A program made the position numbers and the translations under genes. From NCBI GenBank assembly GCA_946902875.1, contig OX336345.1:12183395-12247394 (forward strand): a stretch of DNA of 64,000 bases. Direction: 5' to 3'. Below are positions 10,795 to 22,711 of the stretch, one piece after another (position 1 is the first letter of the stretch; each line of letters opens with the position of its first letter). The notes beneath the pieces are model-generated. The model did no database searches. It saw only the letters and a program-made list of their open reading frames with translations, and was not told the origin of the DNA. This DNA is from Nematopogon swammerdamellus. Taxonomy: Eukaryota; Arthropoda; Insecta; Lepidoptera; Adelidae.

Positions 10795-11114
10795 TGCTAT
10801 ACCATACCTGTCAAAAAACTATATCCGTCTATATTTTGTCTGTCTGCAATGCAAACGACCTGTGCCACCATCTATTAGTAGCGTGAATAATATGTACTAA
10901 TCTATTCTTAGCTCGTTTCTTGTATTGGGGCCATAATTTTTTTATTTTTGTTTATTGTTTGTTGGCGCATCCGCACATAATAATACTTAAATCTGTGAAA
11001 ATTTCAACCGGTTATCTATTACAGTTCAAAAGATACAGCAGTAGGACAGACAGACAGACAGACGGCTTAGGCTTAGTAAATAGGCTTTCTTACGGATACG
11101 GAAGCGTAAAAAAA
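10795..11114 (+). repeat. Alpha-family repeat, 5'-truncated
   Basis: It contains ATACCTGTCAAAAAACTATA, TTTGTCTGTCTGCAATGCAA, CCACCATCTATTAGTAGCG, AATTTCAACCGGTTATC, a CAGACAGACAGACAGACGG tract and the terminal TACGGATACGGAAGCG. Same orientation and layout as 56370-56800. It lies in inverted orientation to the neighbour at 10240. Confidence 0.75.
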
Positions 11115-11405
11115 GGAGGAGGTTCTCAATTCGTCCGAATCTTTTTTATTATGTATGTTCAGCGATAATTCTTTACCACGTGGATCGATTCCAATGATTC
11201 TTTTTTTATTAGAAATTTAGGGGACCTTAGGGGTGGTTCCATATTAAATTGGTAAAGTGTTGGTGATAGAATCTATGAAAAAATAATCAAAATATTGTCA
11301 AAAGCATGTGCAATGTGCATGACAAATGAGCGATTTCGATTATTCTTTTTATGTTTGAGATTTTTGGTTTTTGTGTTCAGGGTTTGAAGTCGGTTTGTAA
11401 CTAAA
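11115..11405 (+). repeat. Gamma-family repeat (GGAGGTTCTCAATTCG type)
   Basis: GGAGGAGGTTCTCAATTCG begins the copy, followed by T-rich runs, a GGTGGTTCCATATTAAATTG segment and, near 11380, TTGAAGTCGGTTT. Other copies are at 48070-48600 and 48895-49560. Class unknown. Confidence 0.65.
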
Positions 11406-13799
11406 AGAGTTATTTAAGTACCTACTCGTAAAATAATACGAGTAAAGGGAGAAAGCTGAAAATATTTCTTCTAAATAATAAATTTTTCGTTTTGTAATAA
11501 AGTAAAGACTTCTCTACTTCATTGGTTACATTTTTTGATTACTTACATATCTACTTCAGGTATTTGTATTTAAAAAAATCCCTGTAAGGTTTCTTTCACG
11601 ACTCTACATTATAGATTGCCTACCTATTCGTAATAATCTATCAAAATACTATGCTAATAAAAATAGTATAGTCATAAAATCTTATTTAAACCTAATTATT
11701 AATGTAAAAATGAGCATTCATAAATTATTGAGAAATCTTCTAAGTCGATTAACGAAGAGAAAACAAAATAGAAGACGAAAACCGTTCGTGTAATGAAATT
11801 AATATTATTCTCTATCGGCATAATATTTCCAACAGTTTATTTGTATGCAAAGAAAGGTGACAAATGGCCATATTTTCATATGTTTCATATGTATCAGCTG
11901 AAGCCTGATAAATAATATCACGTAGCAGCGATTCATATTGCAGAAGATTTATTCTCATAATGTGTCGTCGAATCGTGATTTTTCCTGCAATCAGGCAATT
12001 CCATTGTTATAATAGGCCGGTGTAATAGGCATTGAAACAATGCCGCGCTTAATTACTTATAAATAAGGCTTGTTGATAAGTGGGATTAAAAGATCTTGAA
12101 TTTTTTTCATCTATGCGCTATTATGCGCAGTGGAAATTATATACATGTCCTTAAACGTTAATACTTAATTCCAATTTCTTTTACGATATTGGGTACGAAG
12201 AATGGATTCAACCATTTCACGAAATAAAGTGAAACTAGTAAATCGAGTCAGTTGACATTGGTTTTCTCATAAAGAGATTATATCCGCCTCAGAGACAATT
12301 ACCCGGGCTCAAGTGGTCGGGAAAATTCGTGGAATAATGTGGCAGCCCTGGGGGCCGCGGCCAGGCGCGCGGAGGACAAACGTGGCGGGCGGGGCGGCCA
12401 GTGGGTCCCTCTCCCGCGCCCGCGCCGCGCCTCGACGGCATGAACTGCTTATGCGCAGGGTTCCCACTTTTGATAATGTACAAACAGTGAATATGAGTAA
12501 CCATGGTAAATGCCAAAAAAGTAGGTGCACAAAGCGACTGTCGCAGAGTGTGTAGTGGTAACTGTCTCTACGCTCCAACACTGTCCGCTCGTGCTCCACC
12601 TGTACCGTTTTTTTTTTAATTTAATCGTTTCGATGTTATGTTACTGTGGACGTAAAGTGATCATTGTTTATTTACTATAAGTATTATGGTTTCTGCAAAA
12701 TGTTAACCAATAATTTGATTTGATTCATTGAGAGTAATTTATTTCATAAAAACCGTTACCAATTAAGAAAATAATTTACAAACGAAAAAAGTAAAACAGT
12801 AAAATTCCCCAGCGGTACCCTGGTCATCGTTCCCAAAAGACAGCGTTTGCCCACTGAATAAATAGAGCTATTGTCGCCCTTTGTTTTAAAAACGTTGGTC
12901 CCCAGGTGCGTCAATCAGTAATTTCCGCAAGGAGCAAACATCTATATAATTTACTTTAATATTTATTATATCAATTATACTTACTATATTATATACCAAT
13001 AAAATGTTACTCCTTTTATTTTATCTACTTGCAAATTTTTTAACTAGTTGCGAGAACATTAAGTTGAGATAATAACTACAAATGTTACGAAATAACATAT
13101 TTTTGAATTTATTTTAATAGATCATGCATTTGTTCAATTTTTCTTCATACAAATAAAAGAGTACAGCCCTAGTGTCTTCAGGGGTAACAGGACAACTAGA
13201 TTGCCTCAGTGGCCTTCGGCGGAAGCAATACTCTGTCGAATAGCCTTCACTCACGCGGAAGGCCGATTTTCCGTACATGTATCACAATAGCTATGTAATG
13301 TAGGTAGGTACTTAATAACGATAATAATATTTTAGTTTAATAGTCAGTAAAGACCGATGTTTGTGGAATGCGTGGTATTACACCACCATCATTAAATGGT
13401 ACAGGGAAAGTTTACTGGCGGACGCCGGTTGTACTGAGTATGTACCGAGGACCGCATGGAAGTATAGAAAGGCAATGAGCTTTCGCTTTTTCGATTCGCT
13501 TCCGTGCACGGGCTATGCTTCGGGGACCACTTCGGAGAAATCGAGGGTTTGCCAAACAACCACACGATGAGGTTGTCAAGACGAGTAAATATAGGAAACA
13601 CATTATGAAGGACGGCATCATTGAAATCTGAGGCGCCTGCCTGCCACTAGACATGTCATTTTCGGTTGTCCGCAGCTTGTCATCACCGAGTATCTGCATA
13701 GACACAACCAGTACCCAGTATTATCCACCAGCCACTTGGCCAAAAGTTCAACCTTGTGAGTACCGAGGTGAACTACTATAAGTCTAGTATTTGCAGAAA
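11406..13799. other. Unassigned DNA with one GC-rich island
   Basis: No TE or gene was recognised. 12340-12450 is strongly GC-rich (CGCGCCCGCGCCGCGCC) and gives chance frames on both strands. 13360-13705 has overlapping 69- and 97-codon frames on opposite strands; neither shows a motif I know. Confidence 0.4.
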
Positions 13800-13889
13800 A
13801 TAAGCAGTGTCAGATGGACAGACAGACACAAGAGCGATCCTATAAGGGTTCTGCTTTTTCCTCTTTTGAGGTACGGAACCCTGAAAATG
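13800..13889 (+). repeat. Beta-family repeat, 3' end
   Basis: GGACAGACAGACACAAG, GATCCTATAAGGGTTCTG and CCTCTTTTGAGGTACGGAAC followed by CCTGAAAA are the characteristic last 90 bases of the beta family (compare 15553-16016). Confidence 0.8.
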
Positions 13890-14108
13890 CAAGAAAAATA
13901 ATAAATAAAATAATCAAACGACCATCTTGCTTTTCTTTTAATTTTCTTATTTTTAATCCTGTTAAATTACGTCGTCGTAATGCCGGGATGTCAGTTAATT
14001 TCTCTCCAAGGAAAGAACATAGCTAGACGTTAGACTTTCCTCCAATTTATTACCCGTTTAATAGGTTTTTGCTCCAGATAACTTTGGTAGCTCTAAAGTG
14101 GGGCATGG

Positions 14109-14164
14109 TGGTTACAGTGAGGAACTGGCATGTAACGGGCATGCCAGTTCCTCACTGTAACCAT
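14109..14164. repeat. Short near-perfect hairpin
   Basis: GGTTACAGTGAGGAACTGGC (from 14110) pairs with its reverse complement ending at 14162; arms of about 23 nt flank a loop near 14133-14138. No repeat family was identified. Confidence 0.75.
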
Positions 14165-14459
14165 CTTACTTACTTACGACTTAAATTAAAAACCTTTTTT
14201 TTCTGAAACAACATTTACCAAGTCTTACAGTATTTAAAACCGAAGGGGCTAATTATCCATGCTTTCGGATTTTGGAAAAAAAAATTTAACTCCGTCACTT
14301 TGGGGAAAAAAATAACGTAAAACACTGCATCGCAGAAAAGCGAAGTGCCTGTGTAATGTAGGCACATACAATAATATACACGGTCAAGACATACTTAGAT
14401 ATTTCTTAAGGATAATTTATGCCAGGGAGACCGTCATATTTCAATATTGAAGAATTTAT

Positions 14460-14490
14460 TTTCTATCTCTCTCTCTCTCTCTTCACTGTC
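14460..14490. repeat. (CT)n microsatellite
   Basis: CTCTCTCTCTCTCTCT run near 14466-14482. Confidence 0.9.
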
Positions 14491-14654
14491 CTTCTAAATC
14501 GTGCAAAAGGGACAACTGCCGCTCAGAAGACTAATTAGATAACTATAATTTAGCAATGAATTCGGATTTAGAGGCATGCCTCATATATTACACCCCTCAC
14601 ATGTAAACATTTTGTTTAAATTTTTTTTATAATACATATATTAGGTATACCATA

Positions 14655-14955
14655 CGCTGTATCCCGACAATCGGGGTAAGCAATGTAATCGGTGTTGTGC
14701 TGTAAGAATTCTGGTAAATTACAGCACAACACCGACCACCACATTTAGCAAAGTATTAGGACAATAAAATTCTCAAGCACCAAGTAAGGCACAAATACGT
14801 AATGCCTGACTCGGTGGAAGGACCGTGCCAAGGTGATAGGTGGCTATCCTGTCGCCCTTTAGCACGGTATCTCGTCCTTATCCCTTAGCCGCCTTTTACT
14901 ACATGCATGGTGAGAGATTCAGTGGGGCTATTATATTTAAGTACCAGCCCCTCAC
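14655..14955 (-). mobile_element. SINE H4-T3, near full length
   Basis: Minus strand: GTGAGGGGCTGGTACTT, ATGTAGTAAAAGGCGGC, AAAGGGCGACAGG, then the T3 hairpin with a 16-bp stem (CGGTGTTGTGCTGTAA pairing with TTACAGCACAACACCG), ending at TTACCCCGATTGTCGGGATA. The stem is better conserved than the surrounding sequence when compared with 4538-4865. No clear target duplication was found. Confidence 0.85.
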
Positions 14956-15189
14956 GGTGAAATTCAACATTTTAAAGACCAATATGTTATATGTAAATAA
15001 AATTAACATAAAAATAAAAATGAACGTAAGTATATCGATTTTAGCAGATTCCTATACCGTAAAAAATGTCAGAAGAACAGACAAACACCATTGTATTTAC
15101 AGACACACCCATTACGAATGGGTCACTTCATTATTCACGACGAATCATGAAAAAAAAATTTTTTTCGTTTTCCTCATACCTTAACTGAA

Positions 15190-15370
15190 CCCCGCACAGT
15201 GCACTAATTCCAGCGTTATCCTAATTTATTAATTCTGACCCCGCGCAAACACGCCAGCGTTAGCCAGCACATCAAAACCCGCCACAAAAGCGCTACAGCA
15301 AATTCTGCAATCTTGTAAAAACCAGCGTCGTCGCTCGACCACTAAGGGAGGGTTTAATTAAAGTCGGCTG
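15190..15370. repeat. Interspersed repeat with CAGCGTCGTCGCTCGACCAC
   Basis: AAAACCCGCCACAAAAGCG, CAGCAAATTCTGCAATCTTG and AAACCAGCGTCGTCGCTCGA recur at 17000-17079 and 17133-17191. The function and class are unknown. Confidence 0.7.
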
Positions 15371-15552
15371 AAGCTGGAGACACCTTCCCTCATTGAGGAC
15401 ATTCGCAAAAGCTCTCGTTCATTGAATCGAATCTGAACAGGGCGCTTTGAAGTGAATTTAATCTTTTCTCTACTAGTAGTAACACAACGTCTCCCGGGTA
15501 CGGGTTTACGTGAACTATTTTTCAGTGTCACATACAGAATCAGTTTTATTGT

Positions 15553-16016
15553 GAAAAAGTCGCCAAGTGCGAGTTGGACTCGCGCACCGAGGGTTCCGTA
15601 TTATCACTCAATATATTTGTATTATGTATGTATAAAAACAATTTGTTTTGGAAAATCACGAACCGCCTAAATAAACACAACAGCAATGGTTTGACTGTGA
15701 CGCATTCGTGTAGTTGAAATATACAAAAATATATTTCTTATATGACATAACGACATATTTACGATTTTCTGATTTTTCCCTTTATTTGTCCTTTCTTCTT
15801 GCCAAATTTCATTACTCTAGGTCTACGGTAATTACCCTATAGTTTTGATTTCATTTTTAGAGAGATATCATTTCAATTTGATATCTCTACCCGTTCCTGA
15901 GAAAAAAGGTCTTGACAGACAGCCAGCCAGTCAGACAGACAGACACACGGATAACAAAATGATCCTATAAGTGTTCCGTTTTTTCCCTCCTTTGAGGTAC
16001 GGAACCCTAAAAAAAA
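15553..16016 (+). repeat. Beta-family repeat, near full length (about 460 bp)
   Basis: It starts GTCGCCAAGTGCGAGTTGGA, where GCGAGT and ACTCGC form a hairpin, then GGGTTCCGTATTATCACTC, CACGAACCGCCTAAATAAAC, GGTTTGACTGTG, TTGATATCTCTACCCGTTCC and a CAGACAGACAGACAC tract. It ends CTTTGAGGTACGGAACCC then TAAAAA, with a second hairpin (GTTCCGT ... ACGGAAC). Both ends carry stable hairpins. I used this copy as the yardstick for the split copy at 51726-56369. Confidence 0.8.
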
Positions 16017-16112
16017 GTCCCGATATATCTGCGTGTGACCGACAGACATACACCAGAGCGATTGTATAAAAGGGTGCCCTTTTTCCCTATTTTGCAACGG
16101 GACCTTAAAAGG
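16017..16112 (+). repeat. Diverged beta-family 3' end
   Basis: TGACCGACAGACATACACC, GAGCGATTGTATAAAAGGG and ACGGGACCTTAAAAGG repeat the terminal part of the preceding beta copy in tandem, with more substitutions. Confidence 0.6.
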
Positions 16113-16999
16113 GGGGAATTGCTAAAAAATTAACACTGTGTAATATCTACAATTATGAAATGCAACGTACGTCTGTCAGTATCAGGTAAACCCGAAAACT
16201 GCTAAACCGATTTCCATGTCGTTTTAATTAATCGAATATGACATTATCTCGTCAGAGTGGGCTATACTAGGCTAATAGGCTAGTCACGTAGTCACGCTAC
16301 AGTAGAACATAGGGGCCTAGCCGACAGCCGTGCGCCTATAGCAGTGCGATCGGAAGTGATAGAGGTAGGAGACAATGCGAGAGGAGTGCTAGCTAGTGTG
16401 AATATGGGTGTTTCAGGATAGGCTTGAGAAACTTCGGGAATAGAAAGTACTTATTGAAAAAATCCTTATCAATCAAATCGATATTCCATATATTTTTTCT
16501 TTTCATACAAAAATTGAAAATTTGAACAAAAACTTGATGGACAGTGAGTTTGGGCAGATTTGGCAAAAGTCCTTTTTAGATCTAGGGAGTGAAATGACCT
16601 AGTACAGTCCCCTTTTTATTTTGATGTCATTCAAATTTAAGTGTTCAGAATTTACCCACATGCAGTTCAGTTCTACTAGTTGAGGATGTAAGTTAATCAT
16701 TTTATTTTTATTTAATAAAGGTGGACGTTAACCGTCCACCAAATCTCGATTAAACTATTTTCACCAAAAAGTACTATAAAATGACCGAATTTGGGAAATC
16801 GTTTCACAGTCGTCTTCAAATATGGTGGTATCGAAAGGGGTCCCCTTTCGAACCCTTAAGTTACGAAACCCTACCCTGAAACACCCTGTATATATCGAAA
16901 CATAACTACAAACTTTGGAATTTTTAGATAGTTATATACAAATTCAACTTTTAGCATTTTTATTTTGATAACAATATATTGCAAGGTGTTCCCATCATA

Positions 17000-17195
17000 T
17001 CAAAACCCGCTACAGCAAATTCTGAAATCTTGTAAAAACTAGCATCGTCGCTCGACCAATAAGGAGGGTTTAATTAAAGGCTTTTGATTGTTTACACAGA
17101 TAAGTACCGAACGGAAAATAGAGAGTAAATCTGGTAAACAAACCAGCGTCGTCGCTCGACCACTAAGGGAGGGTTTCATTAAAGGTTTATTTTTA
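17000..17195. repeat. Two further copies of the CAGCGTCGTCGCTCG repeat
   Basis: TCAAAACCCGCTACAGCAAA ... TCGTCGCTCGACCAATAAGG (17000-17079) and CCAGCGTCGTCGCTCGACCA (17133-17191), each followed by GAGGGTTT.ATTAAAGG. Together with 15190-15370 these are three copies within 2 kb. Confidence 0.7.
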
Positions 17196-17224
17196 TTTTT
17201 TAGATACATAAGTACCTTGTAAAA

Positions 17225-17352
17225 ATCTACTATCCCCGTAACAACTGTTGAACTAGGTGCCATGCCTAGCTATTTACTTTGGTCGTGCCGGTTACACTGA
17301 ATAATAAAAAAAAACTATTAGGCATATCCGTACCGCACGGAACCCTAAAAAT
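17225..17352. repeat. T1 SINE scrap followed by an alpha/beta 3' end
   Basis: 17225-17305 on the minus strand matches the T1 tail (compare GAACTAGGTGCCATG). 17320-17352 on the plus strand reads CCGTACCGCACGGAACCCTA then AAAA, the terminal hairpin of the alpha/beta families. Confidence 0.6.
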
Positions 17353-17511
17353 CTTATAGTAAACATCAAAACAAATGCCTCGTTCAGTGTGTTAATGATG
17401 ATTTTTCATCTTCTTGACTTGTTTATTATAATCCTTTTGAATAAAGTACTTTGCGGTTTTATTTATATCCGTGGCAAGCGTGTGGCAAGCTGTATGACAA
17501 GATTTTAAATA

Positions 17512-17662
17512 TAATTACAGAATGTTTCGGCTTTACTCATGTTCCTCTCCGAGCTATGTGGCTCGAGGGACCGGTGAGGATGGGTCATACGTTTGGCCCG
17601 AAACGTCGAGCCACATAGCTCGATGACGACCGTGAGTAAAGCCGAAACATTTTGTAATTGTG
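17512..17662. mobile_element. Snapback MITE-like element
   Basis: Terminal inverted repeats AATGTTTCGGCTTTACTCA (from 17521) and its complement ending near 17651 extend into flanking AATTACA / TGTAATT. Nested inside is a second inverted pair, CGAGCTATGTGGCTCGA and CGAGCCACATAGCTCG. A relative at about 34135-34215 (ACGTCGAGCCACTTAGGTAG ... GTGAGTAAAGCCGTT) shares the internal motif. Confidence 0.7.
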
Positions 17663-17754
17663 TTTAACAACCAGGGTTTTAAATTAAATAAAAAAAAGAC
17701 GATTCTAATAGTTCAAATAGACTGTACACTTATGGCCTCCTCTAACTTAGGTAA

Positions 17755-18597
17755 AGGTATAAACCATACCGGAGACTTCACTTTGGAATGCTGGCTATAC
17801 TGAACTACAGAAGAACACCACCCTGCGTCCCTCTTACATCCAGTAGGGCGGTATACATCCAGTAGGGCGGTATCAATCCATGCGGCTACAATTTGAGCCT
17901 ACCGCCTAGTAAAGTACAAGGGAAGGGACCTACAGTTTCACACCGGTTCTGAACGCTGAAGCAGCCAAAGATATATTATGTACTAGCGTACTAGATAAAT
18001 TACTCGGCCAACTAACACGTTCCACCGAGTTGCGGTTCACGATCCTCAAGTCTCTTAGTTGAGCGCGAGAGGCCGCAGCGCGCAGTCGTCGCCTGCCCGC
18101 TGCGATCGCGCCTCGCCTACTTTAAACTAATACATTTACACAACTTCGTCGATGCGAAGGTGCGATGGCGAATCTGGAGATGAAGTGTTAGAATGAAAAG
18201 ACAATATGCACACCGACGCACGAGTGCGATCGTTCTCCGTACCCCTTGCCTCTCTCCCGCACGCTTCCCGCCCCGCGCGAGCTCCCCACACCGGCCGCCA
18301 GACCGTCTCGCACTCGCTTCCCGCCCCGCGCGCGCTCCCCTCTTCCGCTCGACTCTGCGCTCCGCCTCCCCGCTACCTTACCCCATACCTCAACCGCTGG
18401 AACACCGCTTCTCTGTATATTTCTTCGGAGCGATAACTCTATATAATATTTCCTCAAAGGAAGCAGCGAGTGTTGTTATGCACATAAATGTTTCTGTCAA
18501 TGAAAGCTCACTGGTACAGGCCGATCGGATTCGAAACTCTCGCGAGAGAAGCCGACGACTCCCAGACCACTCGGCCACCCGCCGCTTTACTGCGGCT
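17755..18597 (-). mobile_element. SINE H2-core-T2 split by an insertion
   Basis: The tRNA-like head H2 (GCGGGTGGCCGAGTGG; damaged B box TTTCGAATCC) occupies 18460-18597 and the core plus part of T2 occupies 17755-17965. The two halves join correctly at GCTGCTTC when compared with the intact copy at 5226-5652. The tail is truncated, and CATCCAGTAGGGCGGTAT is duplicated in tandem at about 17840-17877. Confidence 0.8.
17966..18459. mobile_element. 494-bp insertion with an 8-bp target duplication
   Basis: GAAGCAGC is present on both sides (17958-17965 and 18460-18467) and once at the same place in the uninterrupted SINE at 5226. The insert starts CAAAGATATATTATG and ends TATTTCCTCAAAG; its middle is GC-rich (CCCGCCCCGCGCGCGCTCCC). 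An 8-bp duplication fits hAT- or P-type transposition, but I see no convincing terminal inverted repeat, so the class is open. Long frames on both strands of the GC-rich part are compositional. Confidence 0.65.
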
Positions 18598-18599
18598 TA

Positions 18600-19175
18600 A
18601 CACAGCCTAAGCACCTACTGAGCATTCTTGTCTGGCTGGCTACTCTAGCAGGATTGTCGGGGACTATTTGAATATTTTATCAGATTTCCTGAAGCGCAAT
18701 CTTTCTAGTGGCTAAGCGGCGGCGGAGGGGCGGCGGGCCGATTTCGTATTCCGTAGAATTTTTTTCCGTAGATATATGGGGAGCAAACACTAAATATTGA
18801 ATACAGTGCATAGCGATATTCGCTAAACCCCCTGGAGCTCGGTTAGGAAATACGAGTACATTTATTAGATTAGAGGGTATTTCCAAGCAGTATAGAAGTT
18901 AACTTTTAGATATTCGAAATAAATTTACGGCGAAAGGGTAAAAGTATTACATTTTTCAATAGAGAGCTTTGCTGTATTTTTTATCTGTAAGCATTTACCT
19001 ACCGGCACCCCGTGAATTTTTCGGAGCTGGAGTGAATTGCGATTTGGTAACAGTAACAGTGACAGTGACACTCCCGAGTGGTGTCATTCCGGAATCACTT
19101 TGTTTTTTTCTTGTAAAGCTTTCTTCAAACTACACTTAACAACTCTTATTTACCATTACATTCTAAATGTACATT
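18600..19175. other. Unassigned DNA
   Basis: No gene or repeat was recognised; a short GC-rich patch at 18715-18740. Confidence 0.4.
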
Positions 19176-19278
19176 GTGGGGCCGGTTCTTAAAAAGAATA
19201 GCCCCACTGCATCTCTCCCCGTGCATGTCGTCAAAGGCGACTAAGGGATAAGGACAAGATGCTGTGCTGAAGGGCAAC
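19176..19278 (+). mobile_element. SINE H4-T3, 5' part only
   Basis: GTGGGGCCGGTTCTTAAAAA, GCATGTCGTCAAAGGCGACT, AAGGGATA, then the first 35 nt of T3 (GACAAGATGCTGTGCTGAAG). It stops abruptly at the T3 CAGGG motif, so it is a 3'-truncated copy. Confidence 0.8.
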
Positions 19279-19289
19279 AGGGTAGACTA

Positions 19290-21920
19290 CAATACGTTTA
19301 TTCAATATTTTTTTGCACAACTAGGCAAGCAATGGTTCGACCACCTAGAAGATTTTCTAGGCTCGTTCCATTATTGGAAATTCCTTTGAGCAAATCCTGA
19401 CCAAAACCAAAATCCTGGGCACGCCCATACTATGTACGAGTATGTTACTGTAAATGATTAAAATTTGGTAGCACATATTTATTATGATTATGGCTTAACT
19501 TCAGAGAAATTATAAAAATAACACAATTCCGGTGTAAGGAGTTATCAGTTTTGAAAATAGATTTGCAAGCTACGAGTATGCCACATTCAACACTTAATGC
19601 TAGAGAATAACATTTTAAATCAAATGTTTAATACGAAATGCAAGATACAGGATCGGGAACATATTCGAAGCTGTAGAGGCGTTCTCGAGGGAGGATCTCA
19701 CTTCACCTGCCCCCTCGATCTATTGCGATGAACAGATTGGACGAAGCACTTGCTTTATTTTATTTTATTTTACTTTACGCTTACAATTCATCACTTTATT
19801 GTTACTTGTTCTCTATTTATTTAAGTTTACATTATAGGCTGTAGTAATACTGGCTCATGTTCATATTATGTTGATTTGACTGGCAAATCACTGTATTAAT
19901 CAATCAGTTAATATCAACTCAGTATCAATCAAATCAGTTTAATACATATTTACTATTGTAAGAAAATTTAACGGTTTTACTATAAGCTCCAGATATTTTC
20001 AAAAATGAGTCTAACGAAAATGTGTTTGGGTTGCTTATTCGCATTCTCACATTTCTATTCTACTATCTGTATTTCTATGCACGAGAAATATTAATACACG
20101 TATTTCTATTTCTTTGCAAGAATTGTTATCTTAAAAAACAGGGTTCAATAACCACATTTTGTCACTATTACACCAGGGATCTGTTTTGTGTTAAACTGGG
20201 CTCTACATTGACTGAGAAACTTTAGTCCAAGTTTTCGAAATTCATTGTAAAAGTTCTCTTTGTCGAAATTTGTTCTTACTTTGGAAGAGGGCTAATAAAT
20301 ACGAGTATTTAGCTGACAGGAAGCTGAAATTCAACAATTCGAGTTAAGAATAGGTAATCTTACTTACATAGTTACGACTGACTGAACTAGGTACTAACTA
20401 AGTGATACACATGTACTAATAATACTGAGAATTAAAAGAAAAAATAAGCCCTGACGCTGTTTTTCTACGACGAGACGTCCATCATTACGGATCATCATTC
20501 GTCCGTCATGACGGACCGTCTAAGTGGCCTATGTATTTATATGGCCATCTTTCCACTCAGCCGAGATCCCTCATGAAAGACGCAGAGAATTTGGCTTGAT
20601 CGAATGAACCGCTTCATCGGACCGTCAAAAGCTCGGTCCGGAATGCCCGCATTACAAAACGCGTACGAACTTTCCACGAAGTCCGGTGCGTCGGATCCGT
20701 CATTTTTAACGGACGTTGTTGCGCGCTTGGGCATTTTGTTCGTCCGGGATCGGACGTAGTGGACAACTGAGATCCATCTCCGTCATCCGTTTCGGTCAAA
20801 ACGCCGGCATCCGTCATCCGAGCAAAGAACTGGAGGCTTTGACCGAAAAGGTAATTTAACATTTGGCGGCTTTCTCGACAATTTTCCAAAGTTGAAAAAT
20901 ACATTTTGAAATGACCGATCCTGTTGCATATGACGAAGTCTTACTTCAAATCTCTTCATGTATGTACACCAACTAACTCGATTGCATGTTTAAGGAGAGC
21001 ACTCACGAAGAATTCGTCGAACGTAAAATATTTTCAGAAACATGTTTTGAAATAGATCTTCTGAAATATACCAGTTTCGTTTATTCCTTGGAGAATTGAT
21101 TCTGTGCGAGCTTTATACGATGCTATAAAGTCATAGCTAGTTATCAAATTATATGTTCATGTTGATATATTTGAATTCCGTGTTTGTGACTGAGTTAAAG
21201 TTTCCGAGAATTTTAAATGTCATTTATTTACTAAGCAATAATATTAGCTTAATTTTTTCATTGTCATCCATCTGAAATCATCTACTCAGCTGCTACGAGC
21301 CGATATCGGCTTTATAGGTATTCGTGCTCATCAAAAGCAGCTTCAATAAAGTTATGTATAAAAACTATATTACTTACGTAGATATACATAGAACCTAATT
21401 GGATAAGATAAATGTTTGGTCTGTCCGTTCCGAAACAACTTTCATCTGCATAATCCTGGAAATAGAGATGCATTAAATAAATCTTCTTGCCAATCGTTTG
21501 TTATTCCAGTCTTGACCCAACATTTTATTCGATTGCTTCCTCGAAATCAATCTGAAGTGTCTCGGAGGATGAGAGATGCGACAGAAGATCGACCACTTCA
21601 ATATCGACAACTGATTTACATTCTAGTTGTAGTTAGTGATTAACATTACTGGTATCATAATAATTTTTTATAATTGTCACTTTCATGTAAACACATTTAT
21701 TTTACGACTACTCCTATGTATATTAATTTATTAGTATTGAAAAATAATACTGCTCATAATCATCTCGCACAGAGAAAACAGAAAGAAGTAACTTCGCTGT
21801 TGCTGGTTGACACAAGTATATATTTACAATAACAATTAGGTTTCACGTTTCACGTCCATAAAAAAAAGGTATTCAGGAGAGAGTATTAGTAAATTTAAAA
21901 ATCCGTATTTACAAACATGC
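19290..21920. other. Unassigned DNA with a TCCGTC-rich segment
   Basis: Mostly AT-rich with no gene seen. 20455-20830 is different: GC-richer and full of TCCGTCAT, GACGGA and CGGATC words (for example TCGTCCGTCATGACGGAC, itself a hairpin). It may be a non-autonomous DNA transposon like the one at 25991, but I could not define its ends. Confidence 0.35.
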
Positions 21921-22201
21921 ATACACGCTGTGTAGTGTATCCCAACAGTACGGGTAAGCAGTGTAATTAGCATTGTACTACTAGGACTTTGATGAATTGC
22001 AGCACAACACCGACCACCACGAGACCAAGACAATAATTCAAGCAGCAAGAAGGCACGAAGACAGTTACCCACCTACAACTGTGAAAGGACCGTGTCAAGG
22101 AGAGAGGTGACTTGCCTGCCGTCCTTTAGCATTGCATGTTGTCCTTATCCTTTAGTGGATTTTTTACGACATACACGGGGAGAGATGTAGTGAGTCTACA
22201 T

Positions 22202-22711
22202 AAATATATATACATAAAGTCACGCCTGTTTCCCGTGGGGTAGGCAGAGATAACGTATCTCCACGTGCCACGATCCTGACAAATATTGTGCCGCTTCTTC
22301 CACTCTCATAACGTTTTTCATATATGATCGTCGGTTACGGGTACTACGCACATGACCCTCTTTGAGCACAATATGTCCGATCTGTACCCTAATAACGAGA
22401 TTTAACCTACTACGCTACGCCGTATTCTCCGCATCATTTTGTATGGAGAAACGAAGTTCGAAAATCTATCACTAGAGGCGCTGCTCCGTTTCTCCATACA
22501 AAATGATGCGGAGAACACGGCGCAGCGTAGTACGCGGTGTAGGTTAAATCTCGTGATTAGGGTACAGGTCCAGGTAGGTACGTGCGTCGAGGGCGTCCCT
22601 TCCCGAATCTTCCACTCACTTGGTCTCTTATCATCTATTCTTCCAACATGACCAAACCACCGAAGCATTCCTTTCTCAATCTTTGTCACTAAATATTCTT
22701 TCAAACCACAC
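22202..22711 (-). pseudogene. Non-LTR retrotransposon C-terminal fragment
   Basis: Minus strand encodes KIEKGMLRWFGHVGRIDDKR upstream of the snapback element and, after it, QIGHIVLKEGHVRSTRNRRS then YMKNVMRVEEAAQYLSG. The RWFGHV-R-D and K-STRNRR-C-K motifs are typical of the last part of insect RTE/jockey-like polyproteins. The 3' end runs to CACGGGAAACAGGCGTGAC and TTTATGTATA. It is 5'-truncated and interrupted; the same 3' end recurs at 27883-28010. Confidence 0.75.
22385..22564. mobile_element. TA-flanked snapback MITE inside the non-LTR fragment
   Basis: Arms of 70 nt (from CCCTAATAACGAGATTTAAC inward to TCCATACAAAATGATGCGGA) enclose 33 nt containing CTAGAGGCGCTG. The arms differ by a 9-nt bulge and a few substitutions. 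TA lies outside each end (22385-22386 and 22563-22564), as in Tc1/mariner-derived MITEs. It splits the non-LTR coding frame. Confidence 0.8.

Noticed and set aside
13361..13705. Candidate small exon
   Set aside because: Two unrelated frames overlap on opposite strands and neither shows splice sites or motifs that I could support.
18193..18600. 135-codon frame and several overlapping ones
   Set aside because: They follow the GC-rich middle of the inserted element, where stops are rare in all phases; the last part runs through a SINE head.
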